Under the pieces are notes generated by a model, which saw only the letters and a list, made by a program, of their open reading frames with translations, had not been told where the DNA came from and did no database searches. From CAIWHR01 sp963843595 (GTDB taxonomy: Bacteria > Pseudomonadota > Gammaproteobacteria > Burkholderiales > Casimicrobiaceae), in assembly GCA_963843595.1 (NCBI GenBank), contig CAWJLG010000018.1, positions 90,639 through 154,638 of the forward strand: a stretch of DNA of 64,000 nucleotides, given 5' to 3'. Positions 9,433 through 18,365 of the stretch are shown here, in pieces (positions within the stretch are counted from its first letter, which is position 1; the number at the start of each line of letters is the position of its first letter). A program made the translations under genes and the position numbers.

Positions 9433-10032
9433 ATGAACCGCGATCGCAATCAGGCTTCCAGGTACGACGTGCGCTGGACGCATGCCGACTTCGAACTTGC
9501 CGCAGCGCTGAAGGACGCGACCGAAGTGCCCGAAGCGCCCGCATCGCTGTACCGGGAAGTTCCGTGGCGTCAGTCGGCGGGCGTGCTCGCCGGCACCGCG
9601 GCGTCGTTGGCGATGGGCGTCTGGGCCTTCACGACTTTCTTCTACCCGCCGGAACTCGTGCGCGACGCGCTCGTCCATGAGCACCGCGAAGCAACGCTGC
9701 GCGGCGACTTCCAGCCGGACAAGCGGCCGATGTTTGCGGCGATGGGTCTGCGCGAGGGGGCCACGCTGCCCGGCCTCATGCAATTGCAGCGTCCCTGCGA
9801 CATCGACGGGCACGTCGCGTACCACGTCACGACGTTTCTCGAGAAAGGCGGTGGCATGGTGACGATCCTGGCTTTCGAAGAACCGCTGCCGAATGTAACG
9901 GCGGCCAAGCAGGGCAGCTGGATGGGGCGGCACTGGCGCTTCGCTCAAGGGATACCAGGGAAGACCATATTGCTCCTGGCGGACAACGCCCGCGCATTGA
10001 CCGAAACAGAACGCATGCTGAAGAGCAGTTGA
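9433..10032 (+). CDS. Membrane-anchored DUF3379-like protein, putative anti-sigma partner
   Basis: A 199-residue protein with a cytoplasmic N-terminus of about 55 residues, one transmembrane helix (about residues 56-78, AGVLAGTAASLAMGVWAFTT) and a periplasmic domain. The C-terminal pattern (ALVHEHREATL, QRPCDIDGHVAYHVTTFLE, GGGMVTILAFEE) resembles DUF3379, a family usually found directly after ECF sigma genes. I see no zinc-binding HxxxCxxC. The start at ATG 9433 is preferred over 9397, which would overlap the sigma gene. An anti-sigma role is inferred from position and topology only. Confidence 0.6.
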   Translation: MNRDRNQASRYDVRWTHADFELAAALKDATEVPEAPASLYREVPWRQSAGVLAGTAASLAMGVWAFTTFFYPPELVRDALVHEHREATLRGDFQPDKRPMFAAMGLREGATLPGLMQLQRPCDIDGHVAYHVTTFLEKGGGMVTILAFEEPLPNVTAAKQGSWMGRHWRFAQGIPGKTILLLADNARALTETERMLKSS

Positions 10033-10092
10033 TCGGCAATCCAAAACAAAAGAAGCGGTTCGCATCAACACAACCAGTCCTTAGGAGGAATC

Positions 10093-11322
10093 ATGGGTGA
10101 CGAAACCAATCGTCTGCGTCGCAGACTCATCGCCGGCGGCGCGGGCGCGCTGGCCGCAGCCGGGCTCGGCACGCTGAGCCGGGCGGCTTTCGCGCAGACC
10201 GCGACCACCGAGCTGCCCATCGCCAATGGCAAGCGGAACATCGTGGCCTTTCCCGAAAAGCGTCCGCTCATCGTGCTGACGACGCGTCCGCCACAGCTCG
10301 AGACGCCTTTCGAGATCTTCAACGACGGACTGATCACACCGAACGATGCCTTTTTCGTTCGGTATCACAACGCGGGCATCCCGACCTCCATCGACGGCGA
10401 CAAACATGTGATCAGGATCGGCGGCAACGCGGTGGGCAAGCCGTTCGAGCTGACCATGGCGGAGCTGCGCTCCCAGTTCAAGCCGATCGAATTCGTGGCC
10501 GTCAATCAGTGCTCGGGCAACAGCCGCGGCCTCTTCTCGCCGCGAGTCACCGGCGGGCAGCTCACCAACGGCGCGATGGGCAATGCGCGCTGGGTGGGCG
10601 TGCCGCTGAAGGACGTGCTGGCGCGTGCCGAGCTGAAGAACACGGCAAAGCAGGTCACCTTCAACGGGCTCGATACTGCGGTGTTCGGCGGCGGCGATTT
10701 CGTCAAGTCGCTCGACGTGAATCACGCACTCGACGGCGAGGTCATGCTGGCTTACCAGATGAACGGTGCCGACATTCCGATGCTCAATGGCTATCCGGTC
10801 AAACTCGTGGTTCCGGGCTACTACGGCACCTACTGGGTCAAGCATCTGTCCGAGATCGAGGTGATCGATAACGTGTTCGAGGGCTTCTGGATGAAACCCG
10901 CCTACCGGATTCCCGACAACGACTGCGCCTGCATCGAACCCGGCACGACGCCGGCGGCGACGCGTCCCATCGGGCGCTTCAACGTGCGCTCGTTCATTAC
11001 GTCAGTGCAGAATGGTGCGCAGCTTCGTGCCGGCCAACAGACGGTCGTGCGCGGCATCGCGTTCGACGGCGGGCAGGGCGTCCGCGAAGTCGCTTACTCC
11101 ACCGATGGTGGACAGACCTGGCGCGAGGCCAAGCTGGGCAGCGACCTGGGTCGGTACTCGTTCCGCGAGTTCACCTTCGCCTTCACCCCCGACAAGGGAA
11201 CCTACGACTTGCGGGTGCGCGCCTGGAACCGCTCCGGCCAGAGCCAGCCAATGGAGGCGCTGTGGCAGCCGGCGGGTTACATGCGCAACGTCGTCGAGCG
11301 GGTCTCGGTTACCGCGGTCTAG
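10093..11322 (+). CDS. sorA: Sulfite dehydrogenase molybdopterin subunit (SorA-like)
   Basis: A 409-residue periplasmic molybdoenzyme of the sulfite oxidase family that oxidises sulfite to sulfate. A twin-arginine signal is present (RRRLIAGGAGALAAAG), consistent with export of a folded cofactor-loaded protein. Cys140 in NQCSGNSRGLF is the molybdenum ligand. Residues about 80-290 form the Mo-pterin domain, and about 300-405 the Mo-co dimerisation domain (GQGVREVAYSTDGGQTWREA). The ribosome site TAGGAGGA lies four bases before ATG 10093. The cytochrome gene sorB follows at once, the usual heterodimer arrangement. The length matches the Starkeya-type SorA. Confidence 0.88.
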   Translation: MGDETNRLRRRLIAGGAGALAAAGLGTLSRAAFAQTATTELPIANGKRNIVAFPEKRPLIVLTTRPPQLETPFEIFNDGLITPNDAFFVRYHNAGIPTSIDGDKHVIRIGGNAVGKPFELTMAELRSQFKPIEFVAVNQCSGNSRGLFSPRVTGGQLTNGAMGNARWVGVPLKDVLARAELKNTAKQVTFNGLDTAVFGGGDFVKSLDVNHALDGEVMLAYQMNGADIPMLNGYPVKLVVPGYYGTYWVKHLSEIEVIDNVFEGFWMKPAYRIPDNDCACIEPGTTPAATRPIGRFNVRSFITSVQNGAQLRAGQQTVVRGIAFDGGQGVREVAYSTDGGQTWREAKLGSDLGRYSFREFTFAFTPDKGTYDLRVRAWNRSGQSQPMEALWQPAGYMRNVVERVSVTAV

Positions 11323-11333
11323 GGGGCATGGAC

Positions 11334-11669
11334 ATGAACAGCAAACCAATTATCACGGCTGCGTTCTCGATGCTCGCGCTATGTCTCGCAGGCGTGACAG
11401 TGGCCGATGCCAAGTCGATCAACTTGCCAATGGAGGCTCCGTCGCTCAAGGCCAGCCCGCTGCCGGGATATGCCAAGGCCCAGGCCAACTGCGTGGCTTG
11501 CCACTCGGCCGAGTACATGCTGTATCAGCCACCCACTGCGCCGCGTGCCTATTGGGAGGCGATGGTCACCCGCATGAAGACGGTGTTCAAGGCGCCCATC
11601 GACGACGCGGACATGCCGGCGATTGTCGACTACCTGGTCAAGACTTACGGCAACGAGCAGCCCAAGTAG
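11334..11669 (+). CDS. sorB: Sulfite dehydrogenase c-type cytochrome subunit (SorB-like)
   Basis: A 111-residue exported monohaem cytochrome c. Residues 1-26 are a signal peptide; haem attachment is CVACH (Cys53, Cys56, His57). It should accept electrons from the molybdenum centre of SorA and pass them on to a cytochrome or cupredoxin. Of two in-frame ATGs (11328 and 11334), the second has AGGGGG at proper distance, so it was chosen. The gene starts 11 bases after the sorA stop. The protein is small, as expected for SorB. Confidence 0.85.
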   Translation: MNSKPIITAAFSMLALCLAGVTVADAKSINLPMEAPSLKASPLPGYAKAQANCVACHSAEYMLYQPPTAPRAYWEAMVTRMKTVFKAPIDDADMPAIVDYLVKTYGNEQPK

Positions 11670-11751
11670 TGTCTCGGGAATCATTCGGGCGCGGGACCGA
11701 ACGACCTGTTGCCGCCGTGTCGTGCCAACCCATTTCACGAAGGGAGCATCG

Positions 11752-12192
11752 ATGATGAGGATGGTGCGCAGAGACTTCCTGGCGATGGCTGCCGTGGTGA
11801 CCCTTGCGATGCTGGCGCCGGTCGCGTCGCAGGCGCAAACCAGCGCCGTGAAGAACAAGGTCGTGTTCCAGGTCAGCGACGGCGATCCGCAGAAATGGAA
11901 CCTCACGCTCAACAATGCCAAGAACGTCCAGGACGATCTGGGTAGCGACGCTGTCGAGCTCGAGATCGTCGTCTATGGCCCGGGCATTGGTATGTTGAAA
12001 GGCGATTCTGCGGTGGGCAAGCGGGTGGCCGAGGCGCTCAGGAACGGCGTCAAGGTGGTGGCCTGCGAAAACACCATGAAGGGGCAGCATCTCGTCTATG
12101 CCGACATGCTGCCCGACATCGGCTACGTGCCGGCCGGCGTGGTGGAGCTCATGCAAAGGCAGCGGGAAGGCTACGCCTATATTCGTCCGTGA
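11752..12192 (+). CDS. Exported DsrE/DsrF-like family protein
   Basis: A 146-residue protein with a signal peptide (residues 1-26, MVRRDFLAMAAVVTLAMLAP) and a DsrE-like alpha/beta domain (KVVFQVSDGDPQKWNLTLNN, ELEIVVYGPGIGML, NGVKVVACENTM). It keeps one Cys in VVACENT, the position of the reactive Cys in many DsrE proteins. ATG 11752 follows GAAGGGAG; a second ATG three bases on is also possible. Its place directly after sorAB suggests handling of a sulfur compound in the periplasm, but the reaction is unknown. It overlaps the methyltransferase start (TGATG). Confidence 0.75.
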   Translation: MMRMVRRDFLAMAAVVTLAMLAPVASQAQTSAVKNKVVFQVSDGDPQKWNLTLNNAKNVQDDLGSDAVELEIVVYGPGIGMLKGDSAVGKRVAEALRNGVKVVACENTMKGQHLVYADMLPDIGYVPAGVVELMQRQREGYAYIRP

Positions 12193-12836
12193 TGGCCGGC
12201 TTCGACAATCCGCTGCAGACGTGGAACGCGAGATATGCGCGGGAGGACTTCCATTTCGGCGAGGAGCCAAACGCCTTTGTGCGGACTCATGCGCATTACC
12301 TGCAGGCCAGCCGATCCGCGCTATGCGTCGCCGACGGAGAGGGGCGCAACAGCGTCTTTCTGGCCGAACGCGGTATCGAGGTTACGGCCTTCGACTTCGC
12401 GCCCAACGCTGTCGCGAAAGCCAAGGGCTTGGCAGCGCGCCGAGGCGTCCACGTTGACCACCGTCTCGCCGACATCTTCACTTGGAACTGGACCTCCAAG
12501 AACTACGACGCGCTCGTGGCGATCTTCATCCAGTTCATGGCGCCCGATGAACGGGAACGGGTTTTCGCAGGGATGAAGGGCGCCGTAGGGCCAGGCGGCC
12601 TGATTCTCCTGGAAGGCTACCGACCGGAGCAGGTGGACTACGGAACTGGCGGGCCACCGCGGCGCGAGAACATGTACACGCAGGAATGGCTCGAGCGGCA
12701 GTTTTCCGATTGGAACATTCTCGAGCTGAACGCCTACGACGCCGTAATTCACGAGGGCCACGGCCACAGCGGGATGTCAGCCCTCATCGATCTCGTGGCG
12801 AGAAAGCCTTCGGTGGCACCAGAGCACGGACGCTAG
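12192..12836 (+). CDS. Class I SAM-dependent methyltransferase (TehB-like)
   Basis: A 214-residue cytosolic methyltransferase. The SAM motif I is VADGEGRNSVFLAERG (about residues 47-62), with the acidic post-I region VTAFDFAP, and the motif IV region YDALVAIFIQFM. The N-terminal WNARYAREDFHFGEEPN resembles TehB/thiopurine-type small-molecule methyltransferases that act on soft nucleophiles. ATG 12192 overlaps the stop of the DsrE-like gene, so it belongs to the same transcript. The substrate is not evident; a sulfur, selenium or tellurium compound would fit the neighbourhood. Confidence 0.75.
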   Translation: MAGFDNPLQTWNARYAREDFHFGEEPNAFVRTHAHYLQASRSALCVADGEGRNSVFLAERGIEVTAFDFAPNAVAKAKGLAARRGVHVDHRLADIFTWNWTSKNYDALVAIFIQFMAPDERERVFAGMKGAVGPGGLILLEGYRPEQVDYGTGGPPRRENMYTQEWLERQFSDWNILELNAYDAVIHEGHGHSGMSALIDLVARKPSVAPEHGR

Positions 12837-12922
12837 GCTCGCCGTTTACGCCGACCGGCTCGTCATTCCGGTCGACGGCGCGAAATGCTAACCTGACATC
12901 TCCTGCATCGCTGGAGATGTCG

Positions 12923-13912
12923 ATGGAGACGCGACGACTGGGCCGCGACGGCCCGCGGGTATCGGCCCTCGGACTGGGCTGCATGGGAATGAGCGATTTC
13001 TACGCGGGCCGCGACGACGGGGAATCGATCGCGACCATCCACCGCGCGCTCGACCTCGGCATCAATTTCCTCGACACTTCCGACATCTACGGCCCGCACA
13101 CCAACGAGGAACTCGTCGGGCGCGCGATCAAGGGCCGGCGCAGCGAAGTCTTCGTTGCCACCAAATTCGGCATCCTGCGCGATCCGAAGGACCCGTCGGT
13201 GCGCGGCTTCGACAGCCGGCCCGAGTATGTGCGTAAGGCGATCGAAGGCAGTCTAGGGCGCCTTGGCGTCGCGACGATCGACCTCTATTACCAGCACCGG
13301 GTCGACCCGAAAGTGCCGATCGAGGACACGGTCGGCGCGCTCGCCGAACTCGTTCGTGCGGGCAAGGTGCGCTACATCGGGCTGTCCGAAGCGTCCGCGG
13401 CCACGTTGGAGCGTGCGCACAAGGTGCACCCGATCACCGCGCTTCAGAGCGAGTATTCGTTGTGGTCGCGGGACCCCGAGGCCGGTGTGCTCGCCGCGTG
13501 CCGGCGGCTTGGCGTGGGCTTCGTGCCGTACAGCCCGCTCGGGAGGGGGTTTCTTACCGGCGCGATCGCGCGTCCGGAGGACTTCGCCGCCGACGACTAC
13601 CGCCGGACGAGCCCGCGCTTCCAGGGCGAGAACTTTGCCAGGAATCTTGCACTGGTCGACAAGGTCAAGGCATTCGCCGTCGAGATCGGCTGCACGCCCG
13701 GTCAGCTTGCGCTGGCGTGGGTGCTCGCGCAGGGTGATGACATCGTCCCGATCCCCGGCACCAAGCGGCGCACGTATCTCGACGAGAACGTCGGCGCCCT
13801 CGCGGTCCGGCTTTCGACGGCGCAGCTTGCGGCATTGGACGCGGAGTTTCCGCTCAACGCGGCCGCAGGGGAGCGCTACCCGGGCAACATGATGGGCGCG
13901 CTCAATCGCTGA
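12923..13912 (+). CDS. Aldo/keto reductase
   Basis: A 329-residue NADPH-dependent oxidoreductase of the aldo/keto reductase superfamily (YajO/AKR13-like). Catalytic elements are visible: Asp and Tyr in FLDTSDIYGPHTNE, Lys in VATKFG and His in YYQHRVDP. The cofactor-binding end is VPIPGTKRRTYLDENVGA. GGAG six bases upstream selects ATG 12923 rather than ATG 12917. It follows the methyltransferase by 86 bases and precedes the ECF42-like sigma gene by 25. The substrate is unknown. Confidence 0.9.
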   Translation: METRRLGRDGPRVSALGLGCMGMSDFYAGRDDGESIATIHRALDLGINFLDTSDIYGPHTNEELVGRAIKGRRSEVFVATKFGILRDPKDPSVRGFDSRPEYVRKAIEGSLGRLGVATIDLYYQHRVDPKVPIEDTVGALAELVRAGKVRYIGLSEASAATLERAHKVHPITALQSEYSLWSRDPEAGVLAACRRLGVGFVPYSPLGRGFLTGAIARPEDFAADDYRRTSPRFQGENFARNLALVDKVKAFAVEIGCTPGQLALAWVLAQGDDIVPIPGTKRRTYLDENVGALAVRLSTAQLAALDAEFPLNAAAGERYPGNMMGALNR

Positions 13913-13937
13913 CGCTCACGTCGCCAGCCGCGCGCCA

Positions 13938-15203
13938 ATGAGCGACGACGCATACGAACGGGCGCGGGTCGAAACCGTTCGCAGGACGGCGGAAACGATC
14001 TATCGCGCCGAATCGCGTCGCATCTACGCGACCTTGGTCAGACTGCTCGGCGACTTCAATCTCGCCGAGGAGGCGCTGCACGACGCCTTCCGCGCGGCGC
14101 TGGAGCATTGGCCGCGCGACGGCGTGCCGGCAAACCCGCGCGCGTGGCTCGTCTCCGCCGGCCGCTTCAAGGCGATCGACGGCATTCGCCGGCAATCCAG
14201 GTTCGACTCGATCGAGGATTTCGCCGAGCAGGTCGACGCGATCGCCGACGAGACCCGGCCATGGGACGACGAAGGCATCGAGGACGACCGGCTGCGCCTG
14301 ATCTTCACCTGCTGTCACCCCGCCCTGTCGCCCGATGCACAGGTCGCGCTCACGCTGCGCGAAGTCTGCGGCCTCACCACCGAGGAGATCGCGCAGGCGT
14401 TCCTGACCAGGGCGCCCACGCTGGCCCAGCGCATCGTGCGCGCCAAGGCGAAAATCCGGGACGCCCGCATTCCGTACCAGGTCCCCGCGCCGAACGAATT
14501 GCCGAGCCGGCTGGACAGCGTGCTGCGGGTTGTCTATCTGGCTTTCAACGAGGGGTACTCGGCCTCGTCCGGCGAATCGCTGACACGGATCGATCTGTCG
14601 GCCGAGGCAATCCGCCTGGGCCGGCTGCTGGTCGAATTGCTGCCGGAGGCCGAGGTAATGGGCCTTCTGGCGCTGATGCTGCTGCACGAATCGCGGCGTG
14701 CTGCGCGGGCCTCGCCGACGGGCGAGCTGGTCCTGTTGAACGACCAGGACCGGTCCCTCTGGAACCGGGAACTGATCGGGGAGGGGGCAGCGCTGGTGGA
14801 ACGGGCGCTTGCGACGCGGCGGTTCGGCCCGTACTCGATCCAGGCGGCGATCGCCGCGATCCATGCCGAGGCGACGAATGCCGAGTCCACGGACTGGGTC
14901 GAGATCGTCGGACTCTACGACGTCCTGCTGCGCGCCGATCCGTCGCCCGTCGTCGAGCTGAACCGCGCGGTCGCGGTGGCGATGCGCGACGGCCCGGCGG
15001 CAGGCCTCGCGCTCGTCGACGCCATCCTCGCGCGCGGCGATCTCCACGACTATCACCTGACACACGCGGCGCAGGCGGATCTGTGCCGGCGGCTGGGGAT
15101 GACGGCGAGGGCCCGCGCCGCCTACGAACGCGCGATCGCGCTCACCCGGCAGTTGCCGGAGCGGCGGTTCCTCGAGCGACGGCTGGCCGGGCTGCCCGAC
15201 TGA
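13938..15203 (+). CDS. ECF sigma factor of the ECF42 type with long C-terminal domain
   Basis: A 421-residue sigma factor, about twice normal ECF length. Region 2 lies at residues about 20-85 (IYRAESRRIYATLVRLLGD), and region 4 at about 125-180 (LTLREVCGLTTEEIAQAFLT). The remaining 230 residues form the helical TPR-like extension typical of the ECF42 group (LSRLDSVLRVVYLAFNEGYS, ELNRAVAVAM). ECF42 genes have no classical anti-sigma factor and sit next to DGPF/YciI proteins; here one follows 98 bases downstream. No promoter motif could be assigned. The group assignment is from pattern recognition. Confidence 0.88.
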   Translation: MSDDAYERARVETVRRTAETIYRAESRRIYATLVRLLGDFNLAEEALHDAFRAALEHWPRDGVPANPRAWLVSAGRFKAIDGIRRQSRFDSIEDFAEQVDAIADETRPWDDEGIEDDRLRLIFTCCHPALSPDAQVALTLREVCGLTTEEIAQAFLTRAPTLAQRIVRAKAKIRDARIPYQVPAPNELPSRLDSVLRVVYLAFNEGYSASSGESLTRIDLSAEAIRLGRLLVELLPEAEVMGLLALMLLHESRRAARASPTGELVLLNDQDRSLWNRELIGEGAALVERALATRRFGPYSIQAAIAAIHAEATNAESTDWVEIVGLYDVLLRADPSPVVELNRAVAVAMRDGPAAGLALVDAILARGDLHDYHLTHAAQADLCRRLGMTARARAAYERAIALTRQLPERRFLERRLAGLPD

Positions 15204-15301
15204 CGGTTCAGGATCCCGGCGGGACCGATGTCGATTTCCGGCGCCGCCGTTCGACTAACGGATATCCGCAGCCCTTCGGGCAGGATCGAGGAGAGTGAGC
15301 C

Positions 15302-15664
15302 ATGAAATACCTGTGCCTTGTCTACATGGACGAGAAGACGCGGGACGCCGTTCCCGACAGTGAGTGCATGGCCTATGGCGAATCGATCCGCAAGAGCGGT
15401 CACTGCGTGGCCGCGGAGGCGCTGCAACCGGTTCACACGGCGACGACGGTGCGGGTCCGCAACGGCAACGCCTCCGTCACCGACGGGCCCTTCGCCGAAA
15501 CGAAGGAGCAGCTCGCCGGGTTCTACCTGATCGACGCCAGAGACCTTAACGAGGCCATCCAGGTGGCCGCGAAGATTCCGCCGGCGCGCGTGGGAAGCAT
15601 CGAGGTGCGCCCGGTCCGGCCGTTGTCCGCGACGCCGCGTGCGATTGCATCGACACCGGCGTAG
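15302..15664 (+). CDS. YciI/DGPF-domain protein
   Basis: A 120-residue YCII-related protein carrying the DGPF motif (VTDGPFAETKEQLAGFYLI). This small alpha/beta family is regularly encoded with ECF42 sigma factors and is thought to be part of their target set or sensing; its biochemical role is unknown. ATG 15302 has GAGAGTGAG upstream. It lies between the sigma factor and a VOC protein on the same strand, so the three are probably co-transcribed. A second DGPF protein is at 17449-17877. Confidence 0.88.
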   Translation: MKYLCLVYMDEKTRDAVPDSECMAYGESIRKSGHCVAAEALQPVHTATTVRVRNGNASVTDGPFAETKEQLAGFYLIDARDLNEAIQVAAKIPPARVGSIEVRPVRPLSATPRAIASTPA

Positions 15665-15694
15665 CCGTTTCCCCGTTCACGACAAGGAGGTCCC

Positions 15695-16108
15695 ATGCCC
15701 GTCCAGTCCTATCTGTTCTTCGACGGCCGCTGCGACGAAGCGCTCGAGTTCTACCGCCGGACGCTCGGCGCCGAGGTGACGATGCTGATGCGCTTCAAGG
15801 ACAGCCCGGAGCCGCACGACCCTGACATGTGCGCGCCCGGAAACGAGAGCAAGGTGATGCACGCGAGCTTTCGCGTCGGCGACACCGAGCTGATGGCCTC
15901 CGACGGTCGATGCAAGGGCTCGCCGAATTTCCAGGGCTTCTCGCTGGCGCTCACGGTCCCCGACGATGCCGAGGCCGAGCGGCGGTTCGCCGCGCTGGCG
16001 GACGGCGGTCAGGTGCAGATGCCCCTCGCCAAGACGTTCTGGTCATCGCGCTTCGGGATGGTCGCCGATCGCTTCGGCGTGTCGTGGATGGTCTTCGTGG
16101 CACCGTGA
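15695..16108 (+). CDS. VOC-superfamily protein (PhnB/glyoxalase-like)
   Basis: A 137-residue vicinal-oxygen-chelate protein of the PhnB-like subgroup. Hallmarks are SYLFFDGRCDEALEFYRRTL at the N-terminus, GFSLALTVPDDAEAERRFAA in the middle and WSSRFGMVADRFGVSWMV at the C-terminus. VOC folds bind a metal and act on small electrophiles, but PhnB-like members have no settled function. AAGGAGG lies just before ATG 15695. It is the third gene of the ECF42-like cluster. Confidence 0.87.
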   Translation: MPVQSYLFFDGRCDEALEFYRRTLGAEVTMLMRFKDSPEPHDPDMCAPGNESKVMHASFRVGDTELMASDGRCKGSPNFQGFSLALTVPDDAEAERRFAALADGGQVQMPLAKTFWSSRFGMVADRFGVSWMVFVAP

Positions 16109-16185
16109 CGGAAGTCCGTCCGCAACGCGAATCCACCCCCTGTCGACGGGCGCGCGCGTCGCGTTTATCGGCGGCAGGCCCGGGG

Positions 16186-17305
16186 TCACCGACCACGGCG
16201 TCGGCGCACCGCATCGCTCAGCGTTCGCAGCGCCTCGACCGTGTGGTCCCAGCCCAGGCAGGGGTCGGTGATGCTGATGCCGTAAGCAAGCTTCGCGGGA
16301 TCGTCGCGGCCCGGCGTGAACTTCTGCGCGCCCGGATGGAGGTGGCTCTCGATCATCGCGCCGAAGACGCGGCGGCTGCCGTGATCGACCTGGCGCGCGA
16401 TCTCGCGCACGACGTCGAGTTGTCGTTCGTGCTGCTTGCCGCAGTTCGCGTGCGAGCAGTCGACCATCAGCGAGGCGGCGAGGCCGGCCTGCGTGGAGGA
16501 TGTCGCACGCCGCGGCCACGCTGGCTTCGTCGTAGTTCGGCGCGGCGCCGCCGCGCAGGATGATGTGGCAATCCGGATTGCCGCGCGTGCGGATCATCGC
16601 GATCTGGCCGCTCTTGTGCACGCCGAGGAAATGGTGCGGGCGCGAGGCCGCCTGGATCGCGTCGCAGGCGATCTTGACGTTGCCGTCGGTGCCGTTCTTG
16701 AAGCCGATCGGCGCCGAGCTGCCCGACGCCAGTTCGCGATGCACCTGGCTTTCCGTCGTGCGCGCGCCGATCGCCCCCCAGGCGATCAGGTCGCCGATGT
16801 ACTGCGGTGAGATCGTGTCGAGCAGCTCGCTCCCCGAGGGCACGCCCAGCCGGCCGATGTCGATGAGGAGCTGGCGGGCCATGCGCAGGCCCTCGCTGAT
16901 GCGGCAGCTTTCGTCGAGATAGGGATCGTTGATCAATCCCTTCCAGCCCACCGTCGTGCGCGGTTTCTCGAAGTAGACGCGCATCACGATCTCGAGCGTG
17001 TCGGACGCGCGCTCGCGCTCGGCGGCGAGGCGCCGCGCATAGTCGAGCGCAGCCGCCGGATCGTGGATCGAGCACGGACCGACCACGACGAGCAACCGGT
17101 CGTCGGCGCCCTTCAGGATCTTCCGGATGCGGCTGCGGGTGCCCGCGACGAGCGCCTCGACGGGCGTGCCCTGGACGGGGAAGAAGCGGATGAGGTGCTC
17201 GGGCGGCGGCAGCAGCACCATGTCGACGACATGCTCGTCGTCGGTGCGCGAGGTGCGATCGTCGTGGCGCGGTTCGGAGACTGGGTTGATCGGATTCTGG
17301 GTCAT
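16186..17305 (-). CDS. aroG: 3-deoxy-7-phosphoheptulonate synthase (class I DAHP synthase), one-base insertion
   Basis: First enzyme of the shikimate pathway, joining phosphoenolpyruvate and erythrose 4-phosphate. About 372 residues result when one extra base near 16488-16493 is removed. The first frame carries VVVGPCSIHDP, RVYFEKPRTTVGWKGLINDP, GFKNGTDGNVKIACDAIQAA and FLGVHKSGQIA. The second frame resumes AGLAASLMVDCSHANCGKQ and ends GISITDPCLGWDHTVEAL. The family pattern is complete across the break, so this is probably an assembly error. ATG 17305 has no strong ribosome site. It is convergent with the VOC gene. Which of the AroF/G/H regulatory types it is cannot be told. Confidence 0.9.
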
Positions 17306-17448
17306 GGCGTGAGTCGCGCGTCGACGCACGATTCCGTTCCGTAAGGGGCGGTCGACAAGGAAGAAAGGCGCATTATCGCCTGCCCCGCACCAACGGTGCG
17401 CACGGCACGGCCGGCCCGACCGAAGTCCGATCGAGAGGCTGGCCCGCA

Positions 17449-17877
17449 CTATTTCTTCGCGGCGATCTGCGCGCGCTGGCGCTCCTCCTGCTCCCGCAAC
17501 TCCGGCGTGAACTCGGCGCCGAAGTCGTCGGCCTCGAACACCTGGCGAATCTCGATCTCGGCTTCCGTGCCGGGCATGGGATTCGGGCAGCGCTTGACCC
17601 ACTCGATGGCCTCGTCCATCGACGTCACGTCCCACAGCCAGTAACCGGCGATGAGCTCCTTGGTTTCGGCGAACGGCCCGTCGATCACGGTCCGCTTTCC
17701 GCCCGCAAACCTGACGCGCGCGCCCTTCGAGCTCGGATGGAGCCCTTCCCCCGCAAGCAGCACGCCTGCCTTCACCAGTTGCTCGTTGTAGTTCCCCATC
17801 TCGGTGAGGAGCTCCTGGCTTGGCATGACGCCCGCCTCGGTTTCCTTCGTCGCCTTGACTATCACCATGAATCGCAT
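17449..17877 (-). CDS. YciI/DGPF-domain protein (second copy)
   Basis: A 142-residue YCII-related protein with the DGPF motif in VIDGPFAETKELIAGYWLW, and a charged C-terminal tail (REQEERQRAQIAAKK) that the copy at 15302 lacks. It is divergent in sequence from that copy, so not a recent duplication. ATG 17877 has GGAGAG upstream at good spacing. It lies on the minus strand upstream of DAHP synthase and may belong to the same ECF42 regulon as the genes at 13.9-16.1 kb (inference). Confidence 0.87.
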   Translation of the reverse strand: MRFMVIVKATKETEAGVMPSQELLTEMGNYNEQLVKAGVLLAGEGLHPSSKGARVRFAGGKRTVIDGPFAETKELIAGYWLWDVTSMDEAIEWVKRCPNPMPGTEAEIEIRQVFEADDFGAEFTPELREQEERQRAQIAAKK

Positions 17878-18365
17878 CGTCGTCTCTCCATCGATTGTCG
17901 GGGTGGGAGCAGGGCTCCGGATGGAATCGAACCGGCGATGGCCCTCGCTCTACTGTAAGACGAACGAGGCTGTGCGAAATCGACACGACGAACGAATTTT
18001 GTCGGTGGCGACGTCTTGCGTGCGCCAAACCCCGAGCTGTCCGTGGCGTAACGTCCGCCGGTCGTGTGACGCTTTGGTCGCCGACGAGATTGCGGCCATT
18101 TGCGGCCGGTCGAGGCCGTGAGCCGGGAAACGACCGGAAGTCCGTCGATCGCCGGTGATCCACTTGCCGGACGCGATAAACTCCGGTCGCGTCGCGCGTT
18201 CTATGTCGAACTTTTCCAGAAACGCCGTGCCTCAGGTTATCGGGGTGGATCCGGGACGGCGCTTGTCGACGATGACGACGCGGCAATCGGCGTGCTCCGG
18301 CCGGGGTGGTCCGGGTTGCTTGTCTGCCTGCCTTGCACCGGTCACGCTCTTGTCTGGAGACAACG
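17878..18365. other. Intergenic region, no gene recognised
   Basis: These 488 bases separate a minus-strand YciI gene from a plus-strand secreted protease. A stretch near 17920-17950 resembles a tRNA T-arm on the minus strand, but no complete cloverleaf forms. GGAGA at 18356-18360 is the ribosome site of the protease. I see no other gene, terminator or repeat. Confidence 0.5.

Noticed and set aside
17905..17985. tRNA-like segment on the minus strand (GGTTCGATTCC T-arm motif)
   Set aside because: The T-stem does not pair properly and no complete acceptor, D and anticodon arms form around it.
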